Of a stretch of DNA of 64,000 nt, positions 34,565 through 42,203 are shown in pieces. Under the pieces are notes generated by a model. That model did not search any database and was not told where the DNA came from. It saw only the letters and a program-made list of their open reading frames with translations. Within the stretch, counting starts at the first letter, position 1; every line of letters begins with the position of its first letter. Made by a program: the position numbers and the translations under genes. Source of the DNA: Oscillatoria acuminata PCC 6304 (lineage in GTDB: Bacteria > Cyanobacteriota > Cyanobacteriia > Cyanobacteriales > Laspinemataceae); NCBI RefSeq assembly GCF_000317105.1, contig NC_019693.1, positions 558,001-622,000 of the forward strand, read 5' to 3'.

Positions 34565-34583
34565 CTTAAAACCCTACTAAATA

Positions 34584-35213
34584 ATGATGAGCGAATCCAG
34601 TCCCAGCAATCCCCAACTCGCAGCCCTTATCCTCGCGGGAGGCAAAAGTTCTCGCATGGGGGAAGATAAAGCGCAAATCCTTTGGGAGGGGAAGCCCCTA
34701 CTCCAGCGCGTCTGTGAAGTGGCCTGTCACTGTGCATCCCAGGTTTATTACATCACCCCTTGGCCGGAACGGTATGAGTCCATGCTGAGTCCGGAACATC
34801 TCTCGGGACGGACGGTCCAGGCTTTGCCAGAGACGGATCACAAAAAGGGTCCTTTAGGGGCTCTTTCGGAAGGGTTGAGTCAGATTGAGGCGGAGTGGGT
34901 GTTGTTGTTAGCCTGTGATTTACCGTTATTAGATCCGGCGATCGTCCAACAGTGGGCCACTCAACTGCCCCATTTACCCCCAGAGAGTCTGGCCCTTGTG
35001 CCAAAGCAGGGAACCCTTTGGCATCCGATGTGTGGATTTTACCGGCGATCGGCTTTAGAACCATTGCGGCAGTTTCTGGAGGAAGGGGGGCGATCGTTTC
35101 AACGGTGGTTACCCCAGATTGGGGCTACTCCCCTGGAGGTAGGCACTGCGGAATTCCGGATGTTGAGAAATTTTAATACCCCTGGGGATTTGCACGCCCC
35201 TAGTCCGGAGTAG
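34584..35213 (+). CDS. mobA: molybdenum cofactor guanylyltransferase
   Basis: MobA joins GMP to molybdopterin to give the dinucleotide cofactor used by DMSO-reductase-type enzymes, including cyanobacterial nitrate reductase NarB. The nucleotide-binding LILAGGKSSRMGEDKAQILW (residues ~15-34), the metal-binding LLACDLPLLD (~108-117), WHPMCGFYRRSAL (~151-163) and the C-terminal NFNTPGDL (near 198) are all present. 209 aa is normal. ATG 34584 is followed by a second ATG. The preceding TrpD2-like gene and NtcB-like regulator suggest a role in nitrate assimilation. A MITE-like element separates it from TrpD2, so it may have its own promoter. Confidence 0.9.
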   Translation: MMSESSPSNPQLAALILAGGKSSRMGEDKAQILWEGKPLLQRVCEVACHCASQVYYITPWPERYESMLSPEHLSGRTVQALPETDHKKGPLGALSEGLSQIEAEWVLLLACDLPLLDPAIVQQWATQLPHLPPESLALVPKQGTLWHPMCGFYRRSALEPLRQFLEEGGRSFQRWLPQIGATPLEVGTAEFRMLRNFNTPGDLHAPSPE

Positions 35214-35338
35214 CTTCCGGATTGTCGCCCTGGAGAACTCTGGGAGAGGTTTGGAGGGATAATCACCTTTACTCCTGGGAGAGAAGACTGGAGAATGAGT
35301 TTATTTCCTGAAAAATTATCCGTTCGATGATAAATTAT

Positions 35339-35366
35339 CGGGAGGATCCGAGAGCGGATCCTCCCC
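35339..35366 (+). terminator. GC-rich hairpin after mobA
   Basis: GGGAGGATCCG-AGAG-CGGATCCTCCC is a perfect 11-bp stem 126 bases beyond mobA. It lacks a T-run, so its activity as an intrinsic terminator is uncertain. Confidence 0.4.
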
Positions 35367-35507
35367 CGGATCTAAGCCGTTAAATCTGGGAATAATTCTT
35401 TGGAAAGATTTTAGGATACTTGCTTATAATTTGTAGAGGAATCTTTACGATTCTCTACATGGTTCTTTATGAACCGTAATCAACCCAGTCTTTCAAAATT
35501 TTGAACC

Positions 35508-36242
35508 ATGCCCCGGATACTCGTCATTGACGATGACCCTGCAATCTCGGAATTAGTCGCCGTTAATCTGGAGATGGCTGGCTATGAAGTCAGTCAAGCC
35601 GAAGATGGCATCAAAGGTCAAGCGCTTGCGCTGCAACTGATCCCCGATTTAATCATGCTCGATTTGATGCTGCCTCGGGTGGATGGATTCACCGTATGTC
35701 AACGGCTTCGTCGTGATGAGCGTACAGCCGATATACCCGTCCTGATGCTGACAGCTTTAGGTCAAACCCATGATAAGGTCGAAGGTTTCAATGCAGGCGC
35801 TGATGATTACCTGACTAAACCCTTTGAAGTTGAAGAAATGCTTGCACGGGTGAGAGCCTTGTTGCGACGCACCGATCGCATTCCCCAAGCCGCCAAACAC
35901 GCGGAGATTCTCAACTATGGACCCCTGACCCTCGTCCCAGAACGCTTTGAAGCCATTTGGTTTGATCGCAGCGTCAAGCTGACTCATTTGGAATTTGAAC
36001 TGTTGCACTGCTTGTTGCAACGTCACGGCCAAACGGTCTCTCCCAGTGAAATTCTCAAAGAAGTATGGGGATATGACCCCGATGATGATATCGAAACGAT
36101 CCGGGTTCATGTTAGACATCTAAGGACGAAACTCGAACCCGATCCTCGACATCCTCGCTACATTAAAACGGTTTATGGTGCCGGTTATTGCTTAGAGTTA
36201 CCGAACACTGCACCCGCCAATGAAAACCCCCAAGCCGTATAG
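35508..36242 (+). CDS. rpaA: response regulator RpaA
   Basis: RpaA is the OmpR-type output regulator of the cyanobacterial circadian clock and also links to phycobilisome energy distribution. The receiver domain (1-~120) has the acidic pocket D8/D9/D10, phospho-acceptor Asp52 ([17 protein letters not shown]), Thr in MLTALGQ and Lys in [14 protein letters not shown]. The winged-helix domain (~138-235) has [40 protein letters not shown] and [15 protein letters not shown]. These phrases are characteristic of RpaA, distinct from RpaB. A TATAAT at 35425-35430 is a candidate -10 box without a good -35. SasA is not in the window. Confidence 0.93.
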   Translation: MPRILVIDDDPAISELVAVNLEMAGYEVSQAEDGIKGQALALQLIPDLIMLDLMLPRVDGFTVCQRLRRDERTADIPVLMLTALGQTHDKVEGFNAGADDYLTKPFEVEEMLARVRALLRRTDRIPQAAKHAEILNYGPLTLVPERFEAIWFDRSVKLTHLEFELLHCLLQRHGQTVSPSEILKEVWGYDPDDDIETIRVHVRHLRTKLEPDPRHPRYIKTVYGAGYCLELPNTAPANENPQAV

Positions 36243-36325
36243 TTTCACCCCACAAGAAAGGAAGAACAAAATCGGGAGTTTCGGCTTTTTGCACTCCCTG
36301 AAGTTCTACCCGGTGGGGTGAAACT
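36241..36325 (+). other. structured 3' region beginning inside the rpaA stop codon
   Basis: AGTTTCACCCCAC (36241-36253) pairs perfectly with GTGGGGTGAAACT (36313-36325), and GGGAGT/ACTCCC forms an inner stem. The outer stem starts at the second base of the rpaA TAG stop. It may protect the 3' end or help end transcription, though no clean T-run follows. Confidence 0.55.
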
Positions 36326-36358
36326 GCTCTATGTTCAGGGTAATTCAGGATTCAATAG

Positions 36359-36403
36359 AAAAACGCTCCCCCCAACTCATTAATGTCGTGGGAGAGCGCT
36401 ATT
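36359..36403 (-). terminator. intrinsic terminator of chlP
   Basis: Read on the minus strand, AGCGCTCTCCC pairs with GGGGGAGCG and is followed by TTTTT. It lies 110 bases downstream of the chlP stop and between the convergent rpaA and chlP genes. Confidence 0.65.
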
Positions 36404-36513
36404 TCTAAGAATTTCCAAAAAAGCTGACCGCCCGGATCAGCTGGAGGATGACTCCAAACAGAATCCATCTTTCCCGATTCACCGGCTCTAGCTGGATCCT
36501 ATTTCCGGCAGTT

Positions 36514-37734
36514 CTAGGGTGCCAAGGCGTTACCTCGGAGCAAACTACCAATCGTTTTCGCAGTAATCTTCATTTGTACGAAAGGATTGGCGGGAACGAC
36601 GGTTTTATACAGATAGCTGTCAAACGTCATGCGCTGAACATCCATATCGGCACACATTTCCACAAAGGCTTCCCTTGTGGCATCGGTGCGATAGAAGACT
36701 CGTTGCAGGATATCCAGGACTGCGTAGGTGATGCCGTATTTCTTATCCCAACGTTTCAGGTAAATTTTCAGTTCCTCCTCAGTGGGAACGCGGGTCCCGC
36801 CTTCGGAAAACTCGACGATGGTTTCGGCGCACATCCGAGCGGATTTGGCTGCAAAATAAATCCCTTCCCCAGATGATTTGGTGACGGTACCCGCAGCATC
36901 TCCGACGAGGGCGACGCGACCAACGACTCGACGCGGACGCGGGTGTTCCGGAATCGGGTGCGCTTCCACTTTGATGATTTCACCCCCTTCTAGCCGTTTG
37001 GCGGCGCGGGTCCGAATGCCTGCTTGCAGCTTTTTGATTAGAGCTTGGTTGACTTTCATGGTGCCGGTTCCGACGGCGACATGATCATATTTGGGGAAGA
37101 CCCAGGCATAGAAGTCTGGGGAAACGTCGGTTCCCACATACATTTCTGCGAGGTCATTGTAATAGGCCATTTTGTCTTCCGGGAGGCGAATCCGCTCTTG
37201 GAAGGCGATCGCGTAGTTATAGTCCCCGGCATCAATGGCTTTGGCGACCCGAGAGTTCGCCCCATCAGCCCCAATGACCAAATCCACTTTTAGGGTTTTT
37301 TGGGTCCCTGCTACGGAGCCATCGGAATGGTCCGCATAGTGGAGGACATAGGGATCCGTATTGTTTGAGGGAATATCCAGTTTATGAACAGTGCCGTTAA
37401 TTAGGTTTGCACCTAATTTTTCAGCGCGATCGCGCAAGAATCCATCGAGGATTTCCCGGCGACACATCCCAATATATTCTTCTTGTTTTTCTAAATTGAT
37501 ATCGACTTCGATATTGGACGGGGAGATCATTTTCATTTTTCTCACCCGGCGATCAATGATGTGATCGGGCAAATCAAACTCACTCACCATACAAAGGGGT
37601 ATGGCCCCGCCACAAGGCTTCGCATTATCCAGCTTGCGCTCAAACAGGTAGGTCTCAATCCCTGCTTTTGCAAGTGTTTCGGCAGCAGAGGAACCAGCCG
37701 GTCCCGATCCAACAACAGCAACCCGTAGTGCCAA
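36514..37734 (-). CDS. chlP: geranylgeranyl diphosphate/chlorophyll reductase
   Basis: ChlP reduces the geranylgeranyl chain to phytyl for chlorophyll a, tocopherol and phylloquinone. The N-terminal FAD-binding Rossmann motif VAVVGSGPAGSSAAETLAKAG (in part, residues 4-24) is followed by FERKLDNAKPCGGAIP (~31-46), the GADGANSRVAKAID block (~155-168) and RVALVGDAAGTVTKSSGEGI (~274-293). The C-terminal VQMKITAKTIGSLLRGNALAP is typical. 406 aa is full length. It is monocistronic and convergent with rpaA. Membrane association is peripheral; no helix is obvious. Confidence 0.95.
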   Translation of the reverse strand: MALRVAVVGSGPAGSSAAETLAKAGIETYLFERKLDNAKPCGGAIPLCMVSEFDLPDHIIDRRVRKMKMISPSNIEVDINLEKQEEYIGMCRREILDGFLRDRAEKLGANLINGTVHKLDIPSNNTDPYVLHYADHSDGSVAGTQKTLKVDLVIGADGANSRVAKAIDAGDYNYAIAFQERIRLPEDKMAYYNDLAEMYVGTDVSPDFYAWVFPKYDHVAVGTGTMKVNQALIKKLQAGIRTRAAKRLEGGEIIKVEAHPIPEHPRPRRVVGRVALVGDAAGTVTKSSGEGIYFAAKSARMCAETIVEFSEGGTRVPTEEELKIYLKRWDKKYGITYAVLDILQRVFYRTDATREAFVEMCADMDVQRMTFDSYLYKTVVPANPFVQMKITAKTIGSLLRGNALAP

Positions 37735-37941
37735 AGAAGTTCTCCCTATCTGTCACGGTTACGGAAAGCAATCGTATCACGGAAGACTCCCTTCTGGTGC
37801 GCTTACCCCCCTAGATGTGAAGAAAATGAAACAGAGCTTAATATTTCGACACAATTGGCCCGGTTTGGCGGATGCTGGAATTTAGTCTGGGTAAAAGAAT
37901 AAACTTGGACTTCAAATAAGGGCCATTTTTCCTGGGGCAAC

Positions 37942-38442
37942 ATGAACTCGAATGGACTGGATGCGCGGCTGTTACTCGATTCACGACTGTTGAGGGCGAT
38001 CGCGATCGCCTCGATTAGCGGCTATCAAAAATACCTCTCCCCCCATAAAGGCTTTTCCTGCGCTCATCGCATCCTCTACGGTGGGGATTCCTGTTCTCAA
38101 TACATCAAAACCGCCGTGGCGCAAAGGGGCTTATCCGAGGCAGTCGCCTTATCTCAACACCGATTTGCTGCCTGCAAGGAAGCGCATCATATTCTGCGGT
38201 CCCAAGTTTGTGCCCAGGCTCAACCTCAAAAAAAGCCCAACCGTTCCAGTCCCAACCGGGTCAGAGATTGTGCCTGTACTGAATTAACCCCAGGAGTCGG
38301 TTGCGATGCCTGTACGGACAGCCTAGAGTGCCTAAACCTGTTGGATTGTTGTGGTGGAATTACTTGCAGCGACTGTAACCCCCTTGAAGATAGTGCCCTG
38401 GATTGTTCGACTTCCGACTGCGACTTTGGCAGTTGTGGTTAA
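37942..38442 (+). CDS. YidD-like membrane protein insertion factor with Cys-rich tail
   Basis: Residues ~18-90 match YidD: a hydrophobic helix (LLRAIAIASISGYQKYLSPH), FSCAHRILYGGDSCSQY in place of the usual SCRFYPTCSQY, and a His/Cys-containing helix ending near RFAACKEAHHIL. YidD assists YidC-dependent membrane insertion. Unlike bacterial YidD of about 70-85 aa, this protein continues for another 70 residues with about 15 cysteines in CxC, CxxC and CC patterns (DCACTELTP, CDACTDS, DCCGGITCSDC). That part could bind metal or form disulfides; the sequence does not decide. A clean terminator follows. Confidence 0.8.
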   Translation: MNSNGLDARLLLDSRLLRAIAIASISGYQKYLSPHKGFSCAHRILYGGDSCSQYIKTAVAQRGLSEAVALSQHRFAACKEAHHILRSQVCAQAQPQKKPNRSSPNRVRDCACTELTPGVGCDACTDSLECLNLLDCCGGITCSDCNPLEDSALDCSTSDCDFGSCG

Positions 38443-38474
38443 GTAAGGGAACTCCAAGAAATAAAATACCCAAA

Positions 38475-38506
38475 AAACCCGCAGGCTGAAGCCTGCGGGT
38501 TTTTAC
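38475..38506 (+). terminator. intrinsic terminator after the YidD-like gene
   Basis: AAACCCGCAGGC-TGAA-GCCTGCGGGTTTTT: a perfect 12-bp stem with a four-base loop followed by T5, 33 bases beyond the stop codon. The A-run on the left lets it work on the minus strand too. Confidence 0.9.
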
Positions 38507-38538
38507 CGACCTTTACTTTAAACTTGAGGAATAATGCG

Positions 38539-38586
38539 TTAGTCCCTCAAGGGAAAGACTTAAAAACCTTTCTCTTGAGGGACTAA
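38539..38586. terminator. 19-bp hairpin between convergent genes
   Basis: TTAGTCCCTCAAGGGAAAG (38539-38557) pairs over its whole length with CTTTCTCTTGAGGGACTAA (38568-38586), with a single G-U. It lies between the YidD-like gene and the convergent small exported protein gene and lacks a T-run. A transcript-end structure for the minus-strand gene is the simplest reading. Confidence 0.5.
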
Positions 38587-38656
38587 CTCACCCTAATTAA
38601 TCTTGTTTAAACAGGGAATTTTTCGGAATGTTTTATAGTCCAATCCGGCTTAGAGA

Positions 38657-39013
38657 TTAATCTTTACCCGTGATGTTTTCAACTGCGTTCTTAACCTGTT
38701 CGGTAAATGAGGTTGCACCGCTGGCTTTGGCATCTTCTGGGGAGATCATTTTATCTTGATCTGAAGCCCCTTGAACACCATTCAAACCTGGATTCGTTTC
38801 ATCGACCTGATCTTTCAGGGTATAAGGATCATCTCCGATCGCTTTTAGGGATTTCTCCTCAATCTTTAGCATCTGATCTTCCCCTTTCGTCGGGCTGCTA
38901 CTCGCTGCATAAGCAGGGAAGGCACTGCTGAAAAATAGTAGGGCAGACACACAGACGGCCAGCAAAAAGCGGAGGGGACGCAAAGTCGGTAATTTTAAGC
39001 TGATAGACGGCAT
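38657..39013 (-). CDS. small exported protein of unknown function, 118 aa
   Basis: I chose ATG at 39013 (MPSISLKLPTLRPLRFLLAV) because AGGAG lies nine bases upstream; a longer in-frame form from 39043 would put ten extra residues before a clear signal peptide. The signal peptide (basic LRPLRF, core LLAVCVSALLFFSSAF, cleavage after AYA) gives a mature protein of about 90 residues beginning ASSSPTKGEDQM. The mature part is acidic, helical and hydrophilic, ending EQVKNAVENITGKD. It is probably periplasmic or thylakoid-lumenal. I recognise it as a conserved cyanobacterial type but not a named family. Confidence 0.7.
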   Translation of the reverse strand: MPSISLKLPTLRPLRFLLAVCVSALLFFSSAFPAYAASSSPTKGEDQMLKIEEKSLKAIGDDPYTLKDQVDETNPGLNGVQGASDQDKMISPEDAKASGATSFTEQVKNAVENITGKD

Positions 39014-39043
39014 ATTATGGTTCTCCTGGTCTAAAATTTCCAT

Positions 39044-39606
39044 TGGATGGGAAGAATTGGGGGTTGCAGGTCTTGCACCCTCTCGGCTTCCCTTATCTGA
39101 GTTAAGGTTATCAAGGGATTGTGCCTACATACATCAGCCTTAAGATATAGATGGAGTAGTAAATTTAAAAGGGCGATCGCTGCTTTTCTCCTCCGACAGG
39201 TGACTAGAGGAATTCATCGCACCTATCCGGTTGAGACGGGAGATTGGCAACGTCAAAGCTCTCTCCTCTGGGCTATCCCCAGGTTGCATAATCTGAGCGA
39301 TCCCGAGGCGATCGCCTTAATCTTTCTCCTCGGGGTTGTCCCGTTCAATGTTATTATCCCTAAGATGATTCCCCTAGGCAGAATCATCTAAAATAAGGCT
39401 TAAAACTTCGATTTATTCAGTTGAGATAACTCAATCAATCCAGATGATCCTATCGGGAGATCAGCGGTTGATCAGCGGCTTGGATAGAGGAATAAGTTCG
39501 TGAAACTCATTGCCACGCCTGCGATCACCCTAAAATCACAGATAGGTAATCAGTAATCTGTGAGATATTTGAGGCATTGAGAGATGCCATATATAAGGAT
39601 TAAAAA
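39044..39606. other. spacer without a credible gene
   Basis: A 90-codon frame (39119-39391) begins without a ribosome-binding site and has no recognisable family, so I leave it out. A short hairpin with AATCATCT/AGATGATT occurs around 39364-39390 (AGATGATTCCCCTAGGCAGA then ATCATCT). The right end leads into the promoter at 39607. Confidence 0.4.
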
Positions 39607-39635
39607 TTGTCCAAATTATTAAAGCGCTTTATAGT
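39607..39635 (+). promoter_or_regulatory. strong sigma70-type promoter of the 39.6-kb leader
   Basis: TTGTCC (39607-39612), a 17-base spacer and TATAGT (39630-39635). The predicted start is near 39642. Confidence 0.65.
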
Positions 39636-39641
39636 ACAGTG

Positions 39642-39920
39642 ATATGCAGATATCCTCTGGAAACCACCGACAGGACTTATGATCTTCAGAGGGATGTCAA
39701 CCCGAGATGATAGGTGCTTTTCATGGACTGCCCCTAGGATCAAGGCAATGCGTAAGTCCGGCTGGAGTAGAATCTTCATGAGCGCTTTTACCTGGGGGAG
39801 TCACTTCGGGTTTGCTCCCAGGGTGGGTCGTGGGGATCCTAGGGTTAAACTGACGAGGTTCGAGAGTTTCAGGGTAATAGTTCAAGGGGTTGAACTCCCC
39901 AAAGTTAGGGGAATTTTTTT
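39642..39920 (+). ncRNA. candidate leader RNA or small RNA upstream of the adenylate cyclase gene
   Basis: A segment of about 280 nt runs from a good promoter to an intrinsic terminator, contains no credible gene, and has strong hairpins, for example CCTGGGGGAG with GCTCCCAGG (~39790-39819). It ends with AGTTCAA-GGGG-TTGAACT (39879-39896), then TCCCC-AAAGTTA-GGGGA and TTTTTTT (39896-39920). The GGGG loop of the first hairpin could pair with the CCCC of the second, offering an alternative fold. The terminator is only 35-65 bases before the cyclase start codon, so a regulated leader (attenuator or riboswitch-like) and a free sRNA are both possible. I cannot match it to a known family. Confidence 0.5.
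39879..39920 (+). terminator. tandem-hairpin intrinsic terminator
   Basis: A perfect 7-bp hairpin with a GGGG loop is followed at once by a 5-bp TCCCC/GGGGA hairpin and a run of seven T (39914-39920). Confidence 0.75.
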
Positions 39921-39984
39921 AAGATTTTAGCAGTCTGAAAAGCAGATTGAATGATTGAAACAACATCTTATTGCAGTAGATACT

Positions 39985-41907
39985 ATGGGCGAACAAGGTG
40001 CATCAGAAATCAACGGAATGAATTTTCAAGATAATTCAGAAGGTAAAGCCGATATATTGATCGTAGATGATGTACCAAATAATTTAAAATTATTGGTCAA
40101 TTTATTAAGAAAACATAATTATAATGTTAGAGCCGTAACCAATGGGTTTTTAGCCTTGCAATTCGTAGGAGTTAGACAGCCTGACCTCATTTTTTTGGAC
40201 ATCATGATGCCCGAAATGGATGGATATGAGGTTTGCGAAAAATTGAAGAAAAATCCTCAAACCAAGGATATTCCGATTATCTTTTTAAGTGCGTTAACAG
40301 AAGGATTTGATAAGGCAAAAGCCTTTAAATCCGGGGGGATTGATTACATCAGCAAACCCTTCCAAATGGAAGAAATTTTGGCGCGGCTAGAAACCCATCT
40401 CTCTCAACGGGCGCTTCAAAAGCAACTTCAAGAAAAGACTGAACTCCTGGCTCATCAAAATCTGCAATTCCAGGCGGAAATTAATGAACGAAAATTATTA
40501 GAAGAAAAACTCCGGTCCGCTGAGGAAAAAATGCGGGCAGTTTTTGAAGCCATGACTGATATTGTTGCCCTGATTAGCATAGCTGAGGGAAATATTAGTA
40601 ATTTGGATATTTTACCCAGTAATTGGATGCGTTTATATCAGCCCGATTCTGACATTGTGGGGCAAACGATTGAACAGTTATTTGACCCTGAGACCGCAGA
40701 AATCTGGTTGAATGTGATTGGTCAAGTGTTGGAGAAGAGAGAGACGCTGCATTTCGATTACTGTCTCACAGATGGGGGTCAAGAGAGGTGGTTTTCAGCG
40801 GCGGTGTCGCCGGTGCGAGAAGATATGGTGATTGTGGTGGCAAGAGATATTAGCGATCGCAAGCAAGCCGAAGAAGCCTTAAAAATAGCAGAAGAACGGT
40901 ATCATAGTATCGTAGAAAATGCCATAGCGGGGATTTTTCAATCCACTGTAGAGGGACAGTATTTGAGCGTCAATCCAGCACTGGCGAAGATCTATGGCTA
41001 TGCTTCTGGGGAGGAATTGCAACAGAGTATTAAACATATCAATACTCAACTCTATGTTAATCCAGCCCGTCGCCAAGAATTTATAGAAGCAGTCGCTGCC
41101 AAAAATTCGGTATCTGGATTTGAATCAATGGTTTATTGTAAAGATAAAAGCATCATTTGGATTTCTGAAACTGCCCGTGCAGTTAGAGACTCTAGCGGAA
41201 ATATCCTCTATTATGAAGGCATTGTTTCCGATATTACGGAACGGAAATTAGCCCAGGAAGCGCTCAAATTTCAACAAAATAAAACCGAAGCACTCCTGCT
41301 GAATATTTTACCCCAACCGATTGCGACTCGTCTGCAAAAAGGCGAAAATCCCATTGCTGACCACTTTGAAGAAGTGAGTGTCATCTTTGCGGATTTAGTT
41401 GGATTTACGGAATTTGCAGCCAATAGGCCGCCCAAAAAATTATTAGAATTATTAAACAAGATTTTTTCTCAGTTTGACAAGTTAGCAAAACATCATAATT
41501 TAGAAAAAATTAAAACCATTGGAGATGCCTATATGGTCGTCGGGGGATTACCTGTTCCCTGTGCTGAAGCTATTTTTGAAGTGGCTCAAATGGCCCTGGA
41601 TATGCAAAATGAATTAGCCGAATTAAATCAGCATACCGGACAAACCTTTGAATTGAGAATTGGGATTCATATTGGTCCTGCCATTGCCGGAGTGATTGGC
41701 ATGAGCAAATTCATCTATGACTTATGGGGGGATACAGTTAATACCGCTTCAAGAATGGAATCCAGCGGATTGCCGGGGAAAATTCAAGTGACTGAGGCGG
41801 TTTATGAACGGTTAAAAGACCGATTTGAATTTGAAGAACGGGGATTGATTTCTGTAAAAGGTAAAGGAGAAATGCTGACCTATTGGCTGGTGGGGAACCA
41901 GTCCTAA
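39985..41907 (+). CDS. REC-PAS-PAS-class III adenylate cyclase
   Basis: A receiver domain (residues ~24-140; acceptor Asp in LIFLDIMMPEMDGYEVC) leads through a coiled coil into two PAS domains. PAS-1 is ~185-300; PAS-2 is ~305-430, ending YYEGIVSDITERKLAQEAL. A class III cyclase domain (~450-640) follows. Metal-binding Asp residues are in VSVIFADLVGFTEF and IKTIGDAYMVVGG, the base-selecting Lys precedes TIGDAYM, the second selector Asp is in YDLWGDTVNTASRMES, and Arg is in the last motif. Lys/Asp means ATP, hence cAMP. ATG 39985 is preferred to the upstream TTG 39955. It is soluble and probably activated by a separate histidine kinase. A structured leader lies upstream. Confidence 0.9.
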   Translation: MGEQGASEINGMNFQDNSEGKADILIVDDVPNNLKLLVNLLRKHNYNVRAVTNGFLALQFVGVRQPDLIFLDIMMPEMDGYEVCEKLKKNPQTKDIPIIFLSALTEGFDKAKAFKSGGIDYISKPFQMEEILARLETHLSQRALQKQLQEKTELLAHQNLQFQAEINERKLLEEKLRSAEEKMRAVFEAMTDIVALISIAEGNISNLDILPSNWMRLYQPDSDIVGQTIEQLFDPETAEIWLNVIGQVLEKRETLHFDYCLTDGGQERWFSAAVSPVREDMVIVVARDISDRKQAEEALKIAEERYHSIVENAIAGIFQSTVEGQYLSVNPALAKIYGYASGEELQQSIKHINTQLYVNPARRQEFIEAVAAKNSVSGFESMVYCKDKSIIWISETARAVRDSSGNILYYEGIVSDITERKLAQEALKFQQNKTEALLLNILPQPIATRLQKGENPIADHFEEVSVIFADLVGFTEFAANRPPKKLLELLNKIFSQFDKLAKHHNLEKIKTIGDAYMVVGGLPVPCAEAIFEVAQMALDMQNELAELNQHTGQTFELRIGIHIGPAIAGVIGMSKFIYDLWGDTVNTASRMESSGLPGKIQVTEAVYERLKDRFEFEERGLISVKGKGEMLTYWLVGNQS

Positions 41908-42203
41908 TCCAGGGGTCCATAATCTTCCGGGGAAACCCTGATATTTCCTTCAAGCGGCTGCCTGGATTTTCCAATGGGGGTGGTGCTCTAGGGCCAAAAA
42001 TTGTCCTGCCAGTTTATTGTAGAATCCATGCTAAACTTCAAGTCGATTCAGAGGTGAAAACACACAGGAGAGGGGGTGGGGAAGCCAGGAACTTGTCCGG
42101 TGAACCCCTAAGTCGGACCGAAAGCCAATTAACAAATGGCCGATCGCTTTTATCATTTTAGAAACTTTCCAATTTACGCTGATCAATTGTAGGGGAAGAA
42201 AAA
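41908..42203. other. spacer before the solute-binding protein gene
   Basis: 296 bases; no gene, strong hairpin or clear promoter seen. Confidence 0.4.

Noticed and set aside
39119-39391. 90-codon frame between the small exported protein gene and the 39.6-kb leader
   Set aside because: No Shine-Dalgarno, no family resemblance; the end has a hydrophobic stretch but no consistent topology.
39740-39780. AAGTCCGG motif suggesting RNase P RNA
   Set aside because: The full P4 sequence and the matching 3' ACAGAAA-type motif are missing.
39679-39930. 83-codon frame inside the candidate leader RNA
   Set aside because: It crosses the intrinsic terminator hairpins and has no recognisable similarity, so RNA function is the better reading.
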